A DNA stretch of 64,000 nt from Dicaeum eximium (taxonomy: Eukaryota; Chordata; Aves; Passeriformes; Dicaeidae). A program made the position numbers and the translations under genes. Where the stretch lies: assembly GCA_013396995.1 (NCBI GenBank), contig VWZP01003801.1, forward strand, positions 407,726 to 471,725. The letters run 5' to 3'. The notes beneath the pieces were generated by a model. It worked only from the letters and a program-made list of their open reading frames with translations, was not told where the DNA came from and ran no database searches. Within the stretch, counting starts at the first letter, position 1; the number at the start of each line of letters is the position of its first letter. Of this stretch, positions 1-12,765 are shown in pieces.

Positions 1-3000
1 CAGCCAGAAACCTTGAAATACAACATTTGGGATTGTTTGTTGGTGATAATGAGTCTCAACTGCCATGGACTTTCATTCTTTTTCTTCCAAAAGTTTAGAG
101 CTTTCTCCTTCATTAGCACAAGGGCATTCTTCAGACACCCTTGAAACAGATGAAGCACCTCCTGTTCTCCTGCAGCAGTCATTGCTATGGATAGTTTTAA
201 AGGACACAAGTGAGATTTAGGAATTTTTCTGAGATACTGCATTTATTTGCTTATTTACATTAAAGCTCACTGAGAAACCAATTTCCATAATCAATCTTGA
301 GGTTTGTGGGACAAAAGTGAATCCTAAATCAGAATGCATCAAAACTTTTAAATTTTCCTAGGAAGTTGAAAGTTTAGTGTATTCCTTATGAAAACACAGA
401 AATGTATTTCCAGGAGAGTAGATTGCTGTCTGGAATTTGTGGGAACTGAACTTGGCATTATTCTTATCAGCTTCATTTGAGTTCTGCAGGGGGAGGTGGT
501 AGGAGAGTGAGAAAACTCACATCAAGTCAAATTTGCAGTTGCTGGGGCTTGCAGCCTCTGCAGCTCCATGGATCCCTGTGCTTCCAGGCCAGGAATGAGC
601 TTGCAAGTGTCCTGGCTGAGCAGGCTGCTTGGCCATAGTGGTGTGTGTTTGTAGCCTCTGAAGGGAAAACACAACTGCACCCTCTTCTCGTTTGGCCTCC
701 AGCCATTTGGTCCAGACTCCTTGCACAGCCTGATATTCATCCATCCCTTCTCTTCTTTCCCTCTTGAGCTTTTCCTGACAGACCCTTAAACTAGTTGTTT
801 TCTGAACATTATCTATGTTGTGGTTCCTGTGGACATGGAAGCCTTGGAGCAACATAGCAGAGCCAGCCAGTAGCAAGGCTCACTTGGACGTCCATGAAAA
901 TGGAGCTGCTTCTATCAAAGTTCTCTTAAAGCTTGTCAGTCCTTTGGAAAAGCACACATTTAATCAGAAATCTCCTTTATTTCTCTTCCTCCTCTCTCCA
1001 CACATCTATTTCCTTGTTCCCATTTTAAAGCTTGTCTTTGTCTTTTCCTTTACTTCCAACCCAGAATTCTGGTACCAAGGGCTATTTTTGGGCTGCCTGC
1101 CCCGTGCAAGCAGCCAGACGTAGCATGTTTTGGAAAAATGCAAGCAGCTTCTCTGGAGCAGCAAAGGAAGCTACAGAGCTGAAAGCTAGTCCTGATAGAA
1201 TCCAGGGAGTTTTTACTGTCATGAAGTTCTTTAGCAAGAGCTGTTGTTTGTTTGGAGCTGCTGTGCAGTGATTATTTTTCAATAAGAGCTTCAGCTTCAG
1301 CTGAGTGTATCTGTAGTGATTACAGAACTGAACCTAAATGTCTGGGGAGAATATGTTAAACTTCACTGCTGCTGGTGACAGGCTTCAGCAATACCTGCTT
1401 CCACAAACCTACAGCTTTAGATGCCTCATTTGGGCTTCCTGTAAATTACACCCCCAAGGAGCTCAGGGGACTGAAATAATCTGTACTGACAGAATGTGGT
1501 ATGGAAATGTCCCTCCTTAACTATTTTGCTGCATGGCTTCAGTGTGGAAACAAAGGAAGATTGATGGCAGAGAGCAGGTGGAAATCATGCTGATGTTTAG
1601 GCTTGGCCTGGATTAGGCATCGGAGAAAGAAATAAATGGAAGAGGGAAGTTGTGTCCAGAAGTGTCATTCCTTTTGTTTATTAACTGTCGAAGATACTGG
1701 AGAGGGAACTCAGCAGCTTGTGCCAGAAGCACCACTGTGAATTGCTTTGCTTGGCAGTGCCATCTTTTCAGAGCATTTTGTTTCAATTCCCTCAGAACCT
1801 CAGGGGGAGAGCTGAGTCTCTGAACAGCTGTAATGAGCCCATGACTTCATTTCCAAATGGAGTCTCTTGAGGACATTAAGAAGGTAGTGAGATTTGGGAA
1901 GAGCAGTGAGCTGGCTGCTTCTCACTGGCTGTGGCAGCTTCAAGGGTCAGCAGATCCTGCAATTAAGAGGGAACAATGAGCCAGCCAGGATGCTCTGGCA
2001 CATGACCCGAGATCCTGTGTGGAAGCTAAGGGAAGAGGAGGAAGGCAGTGAGAAACCTGGGAACAGCTTTCTTCTTGCAGCTCCCACCAAGCTGAACCCT
2101 GGCCATAGGAACCCTTCATTTGAAAGAGAGAATGACATTGTTTTTCCTCCTAAATAAGCTCAGATCCCTGTATAATAGCCCTGATTACTGTGTCACTGAG
2201 TGCTTGAATGTATTTGAGTTCTCAGAGCATCTCGGTGGTGCATGTGCTCATATCCCTGTTTTTAGCTGGGTGGTTGAGGCCAAAGTCCTGCTGATTTCAG
2301 GGGGTTGGCTTGGCATCATATGGTGTGGTCCATGACCTTGTACAGTCCTGAAGCAATGCCATTCACCTCTGCTGGTGGTAAATCATGGATCCCTTACCAA
2401 GAAAAGGAGAAGGGTGTTTTGGGGCCAGTTGGCAACTCTGAGGTCTCTCCATGATCTGGCCAGAGGTCCTTAGAGCCTCAGGTATCCTCTGTTTGCAGGA
2501 GGCTGTCTATCCTTCCATTTCTTGGTTACAGCAAGACAGGGCTATTTCAACTGCAATGATTGCAAGTAGGCTTTGGGAAGCTGTTTATTCACAGTCATAT
2601 CTGACACAGCTTTCTGATCTGAAAAATGAAAACAGCATGTGTCAGTGTGAATCCCTTGTGAGGCAGTGAGCTGAGAGCCCCTCTGTGAGGTCTGGTGGTG
2701 TGTTTGTCTGCAGAATAGGTACATTTTTTTGGAGGTAGGAGAGCAAACTGTGCCCACCTCATCCCACTAAAACATGTTGCACTGTCAGTACATCTTTGGT
2801 CTGCTGCAGAGTAAATATCTTCCTAGTTCTGAGCTGCTGAATCCCCCACCTCCATTGGAACTACCTACTGAACACAGGCCATATTTCACAGGGTGGTGAA
2901 ATGTGTGGTGGGACTGAGTCCCATATCTCATAATCAAACTCCTTGTCAGCTAATGCCTCTTTCTGCGTGACACCCTCGGGCTGATTTCAGACTGGCAGGG

Positions 3001-6000
3001 CAGCTTCCAGTTTCATTCCACCAGTGTTTCTCCAGCCATCCTGTCTTAAAAGCCGTGTGTGTAACTTGTCTCTGCTTGCTCTTTCTAAGTTATCTCTCTC
3101 AGTACTTTTTTCCTTTCTAGTCCTTTACTTATGAACCCCAGGATTTCACGTAAAAGCAGAAATTTGGACCCATGTGTGTTTTTCTGCCTCTATGAAATCA
3201 TCCTCCACTTAGAAACCATGGTTACAGGGTCAGTCCCTTTAGACTCAGATACTACTGAGCCACCTGTGACACTTTATGCTTCTGAAAAACTCCACGTTTC
3301 TCTAAGCTTACTTTCTTTGTCACCTGTCTGCCAGCCTGTATTTGGCACAGGATCAGAGCTGTCACCTTTCCAGATTTATTTGCCAAACCAAAATAAAATT
3401 TCAGGGCGGCTATAACATGGGAGCACCTGGGAGTACCTGGAAGCACCAATTGTACAGCATTCAAACTTTCACAAAACAGAACCCAGAGTTTTGCTATAAC
3501 AATTCTATGTTGGTCTCTCCACTTTCCCTTCCAGTAGAAAAGTCTCTACTACATGTTCTTGGGCTTGACTGCAGTGTATGTTTGGTGTCTGTGAGTGACA
3601 GGGATTACATGTAAGTCACCAAATCTGTCACCCCACTTTTCCAGGGCTGTGGCTTTCACCCTACCTAGTGAGGCTTACTATTTAATCAGTGCTATCACAC
3701 AGCAACCTTTGGAGGCCAGAAGGGCACTGCAGATGCTGGAATATTTTGTGAACTACTATCAAACAAGTGAGAGAAATTAAGGTAATTGCAGAAAAGGACC
3801 TGGAAAAGAAAATGTGTGAGTCACATAAACTCAAATCTTACTCAGGCATTTTTAATAGTTTCCTATGATTAATAGCTACAGTCTGTTCCTTGTTCCCAGT
3901 ATTGTTGTTGTTACAGTGAAAATACCATGGCCACTATCAAGCATTGAAATTAATTTATGTGGTTGGTGTGGGTTTTGTTGTCTCTACAGCAGTTACAGCT
4001 CTTTATTCTTTTACAGGTATTTTTGGACAGCTAGTGTTTTCCTACCCCAGAAAAAAATAAACAAAAAGCCAAATATGCACCCAATGCTTCTTAAATTAGT
4101 GAAGATTTAAAAAACAATCTGAGCCCTTTTTCTTTGGCAGTTTTAATTCTGAGACCACATTCCCTTGAAATAAGCATTAGCTTAGTATGAGTGGTTGGAA
4201 GTAGCTGGGTAAATCCTTAATTGCTGTGCCAGGCCTGTGCTCTTTCATTTCTTGAAGACTTTGAAATCCTCAACTTTAATTTCTGTAGCTGCAGTTAAGC
4301 TGGTAAGATGCTGCACACAGGTGACAAACCTCCAACATTATCCTCTTTCTCTTTTGCCTTGATTTAGTGTCATGTTTATTATTCTGTAATATAGCCAAAC
4401 CCCCAAATTAATTCACTTGAAATGCAGCAGTTGCAAGACACCAAGCTGTTGTCTTCTCAGAAGCTTCTCATGGTCTTTGAAACAGCTGGAAAATAGAGAA
4501 GGGAAGGGAATGAAGTGGCAGAAACTTGCCGAGGGGTCAGTGCCACTGATTGGTGTTAAAGCAGGTGAAGACTTCATGACATGAAGCCTAACAGCAGGGC
4601 TGCATGTGTGACTAATAACTGCAGCATGTTGTGCTGTCTGCAGCCTCACAGAAACTCAGAGTTATGCAGCAAACAAAACAGAATGTGGTAGGGAAGGATC
4701 AGGTAAGGGCTCTGCTGTGAAATTGTAGCTGGGGCAGGACGCAGCTCCTTGTTTGGAGGCATTTACTAAGGGTCAGACAAGGACATGGTGTGTCTGTGGT
4801 GTCTCTGTGTGTTCCTGTGATTTCCTGGAACCATTTTGCAGCAGGTGGTGATGGCTTTGAGAGCCTGGTGCCAAGCACCATCTCTGGAGAACAACGCCTT
4901 CTCTTTTGCCTGAGGGTTGCCTACCAAAACACAGCCACAGGTTGGGTCTGCTTAAATCTGTCAGATCTGTCAGCTGTGATTTGGGTGGCCTGGCATGGGC
5001 GAATAGTGCTGTGTTTTTGCATCCCCTGCTCCTTGGGGGTCTTCCTGCTGAAAACCTCTCTCCCTTTAGTGTTTGTGGCAGATGGACCATATGTATGCTT
5101 TATAAAAATTCAAGGCAATGATATTGGCTTCCTCCTGTTTGAAATCACTGGGCATGTCCCAGTGCTGAGAAATACTGAACAGTAGTGCTGGTCAGGGAGC
5201 AGGCTCTTCCACAGGGCTCAGAATGGCTCTGCAGTCAGGGCTGGGATTAGACAGGAACAGGAGGAAGAGGAGGATCCCCCAGGATGAAGGGCAGCAGGAG
5301 GCTGCTCTCAGTCCTGTTGGGAAGAGGCAGCTGCCCTGTGCTGCTGACTCACATAATGACCCTTGTGCTAATGCTGTTCCCTATCATTTAACACAAAAAT
5401 CAAGCTGCTAAATTGAGACCGATTTGAAACACGCGTGGTTTGCTTTGGAAGACGTTTAATAATAGCTATACTTTAACTGTAGGACTTTGATTGGAAAAGG
5501 AGGGACAAGTAAATAGTTTACACTAACTTAGCAATATTATTCTGTTATTGTTGAACCTTCCTAAATTCTACCAAAGTCGTGGCTCAAATCAAAGCTTCAG
5601 ACAATTTGTGGGAAGCAATAGGTGAAACTAAGTGGGAGTAGGACATGAAAAGAGTGTGTGATTACCTGAATGGAGACCAAAGTGTTCCCAGTACTCACAG
5701 TAGTTAGTGAGGTGCTTTGAAGGTTTTTTCACCGCTTAAATCACTGCTTTGAGGCAGCGATTTTGGCCTTCAAATGACTACAGCAACTTGCTGCCCTGAC
5801 AGTGGAATAAATTTTGAAAGCAGTGAGAGGGCAATCTGCAGGATTAACAGCCAGGCCATGAAGCAGAAATAGAAATCTTTACTGAACAGAGAGATCTTGT
5901 GATTACTTAATCATGAAAAAGTAGCCTACACGACCTGGGTGGTTCATGGTGGCTTGTTGCCTTTTAGACTGGCAGGTGGGAAAACACAGAATGGGCTGAG

Positions 6001-7400
6001 TGCAGGGAGCATCTGCAGTCAGAGGGGACATGCAGATTGTATCTTGGGTCCCTGAGAGCCCATCTCAGCAAAATCTTTTGCACTGCTCCACGCTGTCTTG
6101 CTTTCCTGCTGCTCACTCTACTGCTGCAGCTCTCTAAAATATTAATGAGATGAGAAGGATATAGCCCTCAGGTGACCCTCTGTAGAGTCTGGGCTACAGT
6201 ACAGTCCCCAATCCATGTATCTTTTTTCTGTAGAAGTTGTAATGGTGACTCAGTATGGATGACAACTTGAATTGGTTATGTCAGTTCTAACTAATGACAC
6301 TGAAGACCAATAAAGTGACTCTTAGATTGGTTTTGTATTATTAGTCTCGTTATTAATTATAGAGACATGACAGCAGCATTAGTGCTGGTATTAACCATCA
6401 AAATAAAACAGAATTGTACTCATAAATCTCACTGATTAGGAGTACATGAAGGATTACAGCCATTCTTCAAAGAAAAAGAGAGGAAAGGGAGTGAGTCTGG
6501 AGTAGGAGTGAGATGGAGGTGGACGAGAATTTAGGGAAGGACAGCAATATGCTGAAGATTGTTCAAAGAAGGAGCCTGAGCAACAGGGACTAGGACTAGG
6601 GCTAAAGTCTGCAGCTGCCTGGGTGGACAAGGTTGGGCTTTCCTGCATGTTAGCAGGAAATATGCACCTCACTGCCCTTGAGCCTGGCTACCCATCTGGT
6701 GCTTCCTACTTCCCTTTGGGACTCTGCTGCTGGCTTGACATCCAGTCTGGAAACCTCTGCAAACCCCACAGCCCTCCACTGTGTGAGGCTGGCCCAGAAC
6801 CCTGCCCATCTCCCAGGAAGATCGTGGGAGCCTTAATGCCTGAGAACAGCAGGCAGATCTCAAACTGGAGACCAGTGCAAACTGGGACAAGCTCTTGCCA
6901 GGAGCAGGCTCTGATTTGGATGCTGCCTGTGGACAGGAGGAAAGGAAAGCAGGCACATCCCTGAGCCCTGGAGGGGAGGCAGGGAGATCCCTGCTCAGCA
7001 GAAGAGCTGCCTTTGCTCCCGCATAGTGAGCCAAGTCTGACAGTGGTAAACTGCTGAGAGGAGGCAGTGCAAATTACCTCCTGCCCTGGAGAAAGGTGGC
7101 AGGAGGAGAATTATGCCTCAGAGTGATGCATAATATCCTGAGGTCGTGCAATTTGCAGGGTGCTGCTTTTCTGGAGACATGTCTCATTAAAATAAGGGCT
7201 TTAATGAGCTGGGAAGCATCTGCCAGATCTTGCACTTGGGGTCTGCTCTGTGGCACTGCTGATGTGGCCGTGTCTGGGTGCTGAGAGTTCAGGCCTTGGA
7301 GAGTTACCCAAGGCTGGCAGTGGCTGTGGCTGGTGACCATGCTCTGCCCAGTGCTGGCCTTTGCAGGGTGTGGGCTGCATCTTGCTTAGTGGTGAGAGAG
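1..7400. other. Non-coding stretch, no gene recognised
   Basis: Unique-looking vertebrate sequence of moderate GC. Reading frames here are at most about 130 codons, lie on both strands, overlap one another and show no domain, signal peptide or compositional bias that I recognise. I saw no tRNA, rRNA, CpG-rich island or clear transposon end. It most likely belongs to an intron or to intergenic DNA upstream of the first promoter candidate at 8.7 kb. Confidence 0.6.
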
Positions 7401-7520
7401 ATGGCCCTATTTATAATGCCTTAAATGAAGTGCATGATGATTTAATTTGTACATCCATTAATACTATCTACTGCAGGGTTTGTACTTCATTATATCATTC
7501 TAAATGGAGTTTTAGGTATA
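7401..7520. promoter_or_regulatory. Candidate conserved non-coding element (AT-rich)
   Basis: This short block is rich in ATTA/TAAT homeodomain-type cores and lacks any open frame or repeat signature. It has the look of deeply conserved vertebrate enhancers, set in more ordinary GC-neutral sequence. The call rests on composition and motif density only; conservation was not measured. Confidence 0.22.
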
Positions 7521-8560
7521 TTAACAGGCTCAGTCCTGCTGCCAGGCACAGCCATGTCCAATCCCTGCACATGATTGCTTGGGGAAGGGCCTCATTCATC
7601 CTCTCACCCACCTGACAGTCATTCCCAAGCACACAGGGTGGTTTTCTACTGAGCCTCCTGACTCTCAAAACTGTCATTTGCAAACAAAGAGAATGCTCTT
7701 CTTACTGCTCATCCATGCCTTGGTTTGCAGTGCTAGGATGAGAGCTGTGCAGGGGACTCTGATCTTTGTTTTTGGAGATTGCCGTGGACAGGAGGTCATG
7801 CCAGAGTTTCCCACACAGGGCTCTTGAATTCTTCTCAGTGGTTTGGTGGTGTCTGAGAGCAGCTACGGCCCTGGGTGGACATTATAGGCTGCATGTTGTT
7901 GTCCATTAAAGTCTTCACAAAAATACCAGAGGGTTGTGTAGAAACATTTAAAGGCTCTAAATTATTTGAAAACTTGAGAGAGTCTAAACTTTTGAAAGAG
8001 GAAGAGAAGCTATTTTCAGGGATGTGTTCTCTAGTTTTGCTAAAAATGTCTTGACTAGCTACTTCACCTTGTATTGCCTCAGTGTCTGCAGGAAACTGGA
8101 AAATTTACTTCCTTTTTTCCAAAGGTGGTGAGAAAGAAAGGTGAGCAATTGTGTAAGCACAGGCAAGCCAAGGTTTTTCCTACAAGCTTGCAGAGTTATT
8201 TAGCATTTCTCATAGATGCAGATATTATTTGCTGTCTGTGTTAGCTATTTCTAGTCTTTGAAAAGAAGCCAGAATTCTTTAAGAGTCACTGCTTTTTCTG
8301 AGCTGATGCTGGCTCTTTTGCCTGAGGAGTATTCGAAATCTGCCAGAATGCATGTATTGTCAAAAACAGAAATTGAAAACCCTGCACAGGATCTGCTGCC
8401 CCTGTGAGTTATGAGCTTTCCCAAGTCATCAGGGAGAGGAAATGCCTGCTCTTGTTGTCTGTAAGAGCTGTGGATGGACAGAGGCAAAAGAAATCCCTCT
8501 CCCTCCTCCCCCCTCTCCCATCACCACCCAAAACTCTCTCTTTGGGTGGAAAGAAGCTTT
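7521..8560. other. Non-coding stretch, nothing recognised
   Basis: No gene, RNA or transposon recognised. The final part, from about 8500, turns C-rich and pyrimidine-rich just before the CA-type repeat and the first-exon candidate. Confidence 0.5.
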
Positions 8561-8564
8561 TGAA

Positions 8565-8580
8565 ACACACACATACACAC
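8565..8580. repeat. Short interrupted CA microsatellite
   Basis: A run of AC dinucleotides with one AT interruption. It lies about 115 bases upstream of the candidate start codon at 8697. Confidence 0.7.
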
Positions 8581-8696
8581 AAGCGCTTTCCCAGTGACCT
8601 GCCTGCTTCCTGCTGTCCCTCCTTCCCTGGGAGCTGGAGCTGCTCAGACACCGGAGTTGGGGAGATCCTGTCCCCTCTCTGCAGCCTTGAGGCCAA

Positions 8697-8847
8697 ATGA
8701 ATAAAGTGAACAAGGTTTTGAAGATCCTTAAGAAGTCATCGAGGAGAAGGAAGAGATGGAGAGAGGAGCTGAGGGTGGAGGAGGAAGGGGAGAGCCAGGA
8801 ACTCTGTGACCCAGGTGGTTTGTGCCACCTGCACCTCTGTACTGCTG
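8697..8847 (+). CDS. Weak candidate alternative first coding exon
   Basis: The frame opens with an ATG at 8697, preceded by an in-frame TGA at 8688, and runs 50 codons plus one base to a good donor, CTG|GTAAGG, at 8847/8848. The predicted start is strongly basic (KVLKILKKSSRRRKRW near residues 5-20), followed by an acidic stretch (roughly residues 22-35) and a Cys/His-containing end. The donor phase (one base, G) equals that of the candidates at 21992 and 38908, which would allow splicing to the same second exon. Against it: C at position -3 gives a poor Kozak context, the upstream sequence is not CpG-rich, and the Glu/Arg-rich part could be a by-product of purine-rich DNA. I do not recognise the protein. 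It could equally be a chance frame. Confidence 0.2.
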
Positions 8848-9785
8848 GTAAGGAAACAGGAACATTCCTGCTCACCTTGGGACAATGTGCTTGTTTGATA
8901 TCCACTGCTTATGTGTGACAGGAGGGCTTCCTACAGCCAGGCACTGCTGTTCTATTCTTTGTGGAAAATATTGGTGGGAGAAGTGGTAAAAGCTGAAACT
9001 CCTGGTTTCCTTTTATAAACCTTCCCTTGCTTGTGTGGGTGGCATTTTGCACATTTGTGAAGTGGGGAGAGAAGGGAATATTCTTTCTGGAAGAATGGTG
9101 CTCCTGAAAGTGTAGGGAGAATGTGTAGCTCATTCAGAATTTTGTTTGATATGTGTGGTTGCATTTTCAGATATTTAAGCCTGAATGTTTATTCTGTACA
9201 TTTGTGCAACAGAAAAGCAATGGGAAATGGATGAATCTAGGTTGCTGTTTTTCTGAGGGATGTTTTTGTCCACCAAAGTTGGTCTGGACCCAGGTCCGTT
9301 ATATCCACCCTTGCCTTCCAAGCAAATGATGCTGTGGCTGCAATGTAATTGGAAATGATTCTGTGTTTAGTTTGTCTATAAGACAGCAAAACAAAAGATA
9401 CCAAGAACATAAAAAAGGGTCATTTAGAGCATTCACTGATGTGTCCCCACAATTTGAACTTTCTGCTGGGGGCTGTGACCCAGCTGAGGAAAATGTGTAG
9501 GTCTGTGCACTTGGGCATCAGGCTCAGCTTCCTTGCACTGCCAGTGTCCCAGGGATATGAAGCCCTTATGAAACCACACTTAGGATGAAGCCAAGCTCAG
9601 GTTCAATGTAGGTCAATGCTCTTCTTGCTGTCACATTTGGTAGTTTGTTTGCAATAATGTTGATGTAGCTTTTGTACATTTTACAGGCTCACTCCTTTTC
9701 TTTCTCACACACCTAATTCTATTGTGCTGCTTTTCTTACCCTGTCCTGAAGCATGCAATGGCCCCGTTCTTGCAGGACCTTGGGT
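8848..9785. other. Non-coding stretch, nothing recognised
   Basis: No gene or repeat recognised. Small overlapping frames on both strands have no coding character. Confidence 0.5.
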
Positions 9786-9789
9786 AGCT

Positions 9790-9895
9790 CCATTTACAAC
9801 TGGAGACCTGGAGCACAGAGATCTAACTGGATTTGTCCAGGGTTACACAGACTGAGGCAGGGGTGGGCACTGGCCTCTGAACTTGAGACCTGAGG
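9790..9895 (+). repeat. MIR-like SINE relic
   Basis: The order of motifs follows the MIR core: a TTACAACTGGAGACCTGGAG-type start, then GCACAGAGA, then a degraded AACT..TTGTCCAGGG, then TTACACAGACTGAGGCAGG and the GGCCTCTGAACTTGAGACC part. These correspond to the widely shared MIR pattern of TTACAGATGAGG, GAGGCACAGAGAGG, TTGCCCAAGGTCACACAG and the downstream CCAGGTC part. MIR copies of this age are present throughout amniotes, including birds. The match was made by eye. Confidence 0.55.
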
Positions 9896-12393
9896 AAGTG
9901 TCATGATGAGCAACCCTGGTGATGGTCCTGCTCTTGGCCCCAGCTTCCAGGTGTCCAGACTTTCATCTCTCTTACTCCTTAGGTAAGAACCTAAGGTAAT
10001 TCAAGAATCTGATTGTTTCTGCCACCATTTTTTAGTGAAATATAGTCAAATAATTTTGCTTAAGGTTTTTTTTTTTATATTTCCTACCTTATCTTTAGTA
10101 AGAAACTGCTCAAGAGATAAGAGAGGAAATGAAAACCTAAACATATTCAGGTATCAAAATGTGAGGCGGCAGCAGAAAACATTAAGGAGTTTTGACAGTT
10201 TGACAGTTATTTCTGCTGGTAACCCTGTGTGTATTTTACTTTATCTTATTAATAGCAAGTTGTCACTGAGAAGGTTCACCTCCAGCCCTGAGCTTTTCAC
10301 CCTGGGAATGTGATCCCATCATGGCTGGGTTTTATATTCAGTCCACTTCCTTCTTACCATCTCACCTGGTGAGCTCCAAGGTGTCGACCTGAGACATGGA
10401 ATGCTTTAATTATTTTTTATTTATTTGGTTTCTCTTTTGATAAAAAGAATGACACAGAACTTTTGAACCTGTAGGTAATGCCAAGCTGTGTGGGCAATAG
10501 TAGTTAGATAGCCTGAGTCCATCTCAGCTGGGTGTATACTGTGGACTTCTCCCTGTAAGCCTGGATTCAAGCTGCTTAACAGGGAAAGGAGAAGAACTGG
10601 GGCTTCTTGACCCAAAACATCCCAAATGTGCATGATGAATTCTCTGGAGAGCCTGTTCCTCTCTGTTGATTGTAAGGGAAGTAAAATTGAAGGCTAAGAT
10701 TTCACTTGTGGGCTAACTTTTATATGGCTTGTAGGGGTTTTGGGACATGAATATGTGACTGTCTAAGAACTTTTTGGCTTTATTGCCTATGTATGCTTTA
10801 GGTGAAGGGTCCCCTCTTTCCCAGTCTGCTACTCTGCAACAGTTTGTAAGCCTGAGGCTTTTAAAAAGCTCAACCAATGGCTTACGTTTTCCTAAATGCA
10901 AGATGGGTAGTGGGTTAATGCACTTCTGCCATCTAGGCAACAGTGATAGAGATGGATTGACAGAAAAAAAGAGAAAAGCATCAGTTAAGGCAAATGGGGA
11001 GAAAAATAGTGCATTCCTGCAGTTGGGTTCTGTGCTGGCAGTAATTCCAGCCAGTTATGCCAGCCAGTTATATCTCCACAATAAAATGTAAATGAATGCA
11101 ATCATTTATTTTGGAGCCTGGAGGCCTAGTGGTATGAAAAGATAAGCGAGCATTTTCCATTGTTTATTTGGTGGGGGTGGCTCTTCTGTGTCTGCTACTG
11201 GCTCTCTGATACCTTGGCAGCATCTAAATGTTGCCTTTATTATTAAAAACACATATATGGGAGTCTAATATCTGAAAAGGATTAGAGTGGTGTTTACAGA
11301 AGCATCACTCCCTGCAGGCTCTCAGCACTCATGTTCCTTCTGCAGGAGCAGAGCACAGGAGCAGGAATGCCAGCAGCTGGCTCAGGACTGGGAAAAGCAG
11401 AGGCACAAGGCAGGGAGTGATGGGTCTGTAATGTGTGGGGTTGTTCTGGTCAGAGGGACTGGGAGTCTCCCGTGAGCTGCTTCCCTGGAGGGTGAGCAGG
11501 AGGAACAAAGGGAGGGTGGAGAACAATAGGACACGACAGTGGCATTGGGATAATCTGTGATCATATTTAGGGATGTTTAATTGGCCTGTCAGTTTTTCAC
11601 ATCTCATGCATTTTCATAAGGATTCTTCCTTGCCTCTTGTTTTATCTTCTCGTAGCTCCTTGGATTTCCCTGCGGACAGTCTCCCTGGATTTCTTTGTTT
11701 TGTGTCCCCCCTTTCCCATTGCAAAGCAGCACTGAGTTGCCTGGCTCTGTGGCGTCTAAGCAGAAAGACAGATTCAGCAAAGGAGCTGTTTGGGAAAGTC
11801 TCATGTTATTCTCAACAAAGAGAGAAATTTGTCATGGGAGTGGTCATGGTCAGTAACCTAAACATGTATACCATCTACTACAGCTCCTTTTGAACTGTTC
11901 TAAGGCTCTAAATATAAACTTACATCCCAGTCATGTGTAATGGTAAGGGGAACTAATTTTTTTCCCCCTCTGGTCCCTCTGAAAGCTAAGATCCATTTCT
12001 TATGATTTTTCACCCAGTATTGGCTGCCTTAAAAATACAGAGCTGCTGAACTTCTGGGTTATATAAATTAATTCAAAGGGATGTTGCTCAGCCTTTCAGA
12101 TCATCTCTATTAAACTCCTGCCCTTTCATTCCTAAGTGATGCCAGACCTAGTTGCTTTATCCTCCCACAAGAAATCCCTAAGGCACATGATTAAAACCAA
12201 GCCATCCTTGTAAAGTCACTGGCCGAGCTTGCCAGAATTGCTGGTGTATTTCTTGTGGCTTTGAAGTTCACAGGTACTGGGGCTTGGAGGGACATGAGGA
12301 CCCACAGAGGGGCAGCCCTGACAGGCAAAGGAGATCAGAAGCTGCAGTGATCTCTGAACTGGTCTTGTCTAGGCTGCTCTCAGAACTGGTCTT
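9896..12393. other. Non-coding stretch with a T11 run
   Basis: No gene recognised. It holds a T11 run at 10066-10076. A stretch around 10880-10920 vaguely resembles a reversed MIR core but is too weak to call. The direct repeat GAACTGGTCTT occurs at 12356 and 12383, just before the LTR. Confidence 0.45.
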
Positions 12394-12765
12394 TGTTGGG
12401 AGTCAGAGGGTCCGCTGCGGAAGAATCTCGGGATTGTTACGAGGAGATAGGGCCTCTCTCCACCCCTCACCCAGTGATATGCAAAAGGCCACAAATCTTA
12501 TCTCAAAGGTCTCGCATACCCTCCAACACTAACCCAGCCACTTTTTACCTTATTTGGTAGCTTTTCACTCCCTAACTAACCCAGAATCCCAGATACCTTT
12601 TCCTATGACGTAGGACAGACCCCTAATCTATTTAAACCCACGTTGTGAGACAATAAACGCCATTTTGACCTTATACACCAAATTGGTGTCAGCTCTTTCT
12701 TTCTTTATGGACCGAGTGACCTTAGGGAGAAGGTTGCCGTGCTGCAGGGGATATCGAGGTAACCA
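12394..12765 (+). mobile_element. Solo LTR of an avian class II endogenous retrovirus
   Basis: The segment opens TGTTGGGAG and may close with AACCA, giving about 372 bases with TG...CA ends. A TATTTAAA promoter-like box at 12629-12636 is followed by the polyadenylation signal AATAAA at 12652-12657 inside AATAAACGCCATTTTGACC. Next comes a CACCAAATTGGTGTCAG palindromic stretch. This R/U5 arrangement (AATAAACGCCATTTT, then an ATTGGTGT stem a little downstream) is characteristic of alpharetrovirus-related LTRs of birds. No primer-binding site, gag, pol or env sequence follows, and no second LTR is present, so it looks like a recombined solo LTR. I could not find a clean target-site duplication, so both ends, the 3' end especially, are approximate. 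Orientation is plus, from the TATA and poly(A) signal order. Confidence 0.7.
12629..12657 (+). promoter_or_regulatory. LTR TATA-like box and poly(A) signal
   Basis: TATTTAAA at 12629-12636 and AATAAA at 12652-12657 are spaced as in compact class II retroviral LTRs, where the poly(A) signal lies near the U3/R boundary. Both appear intact, so the element could in principle act as a promoter or a transcript end. No evidence of use is visible in the sequence. Confidence 0.5.

Noticed and set aside
10861..10925. Possible reversed MIR core (CCTAAATGCAAGATGGG)
   Set aside because: Too short and diverged; the upstream half of the core is missing.
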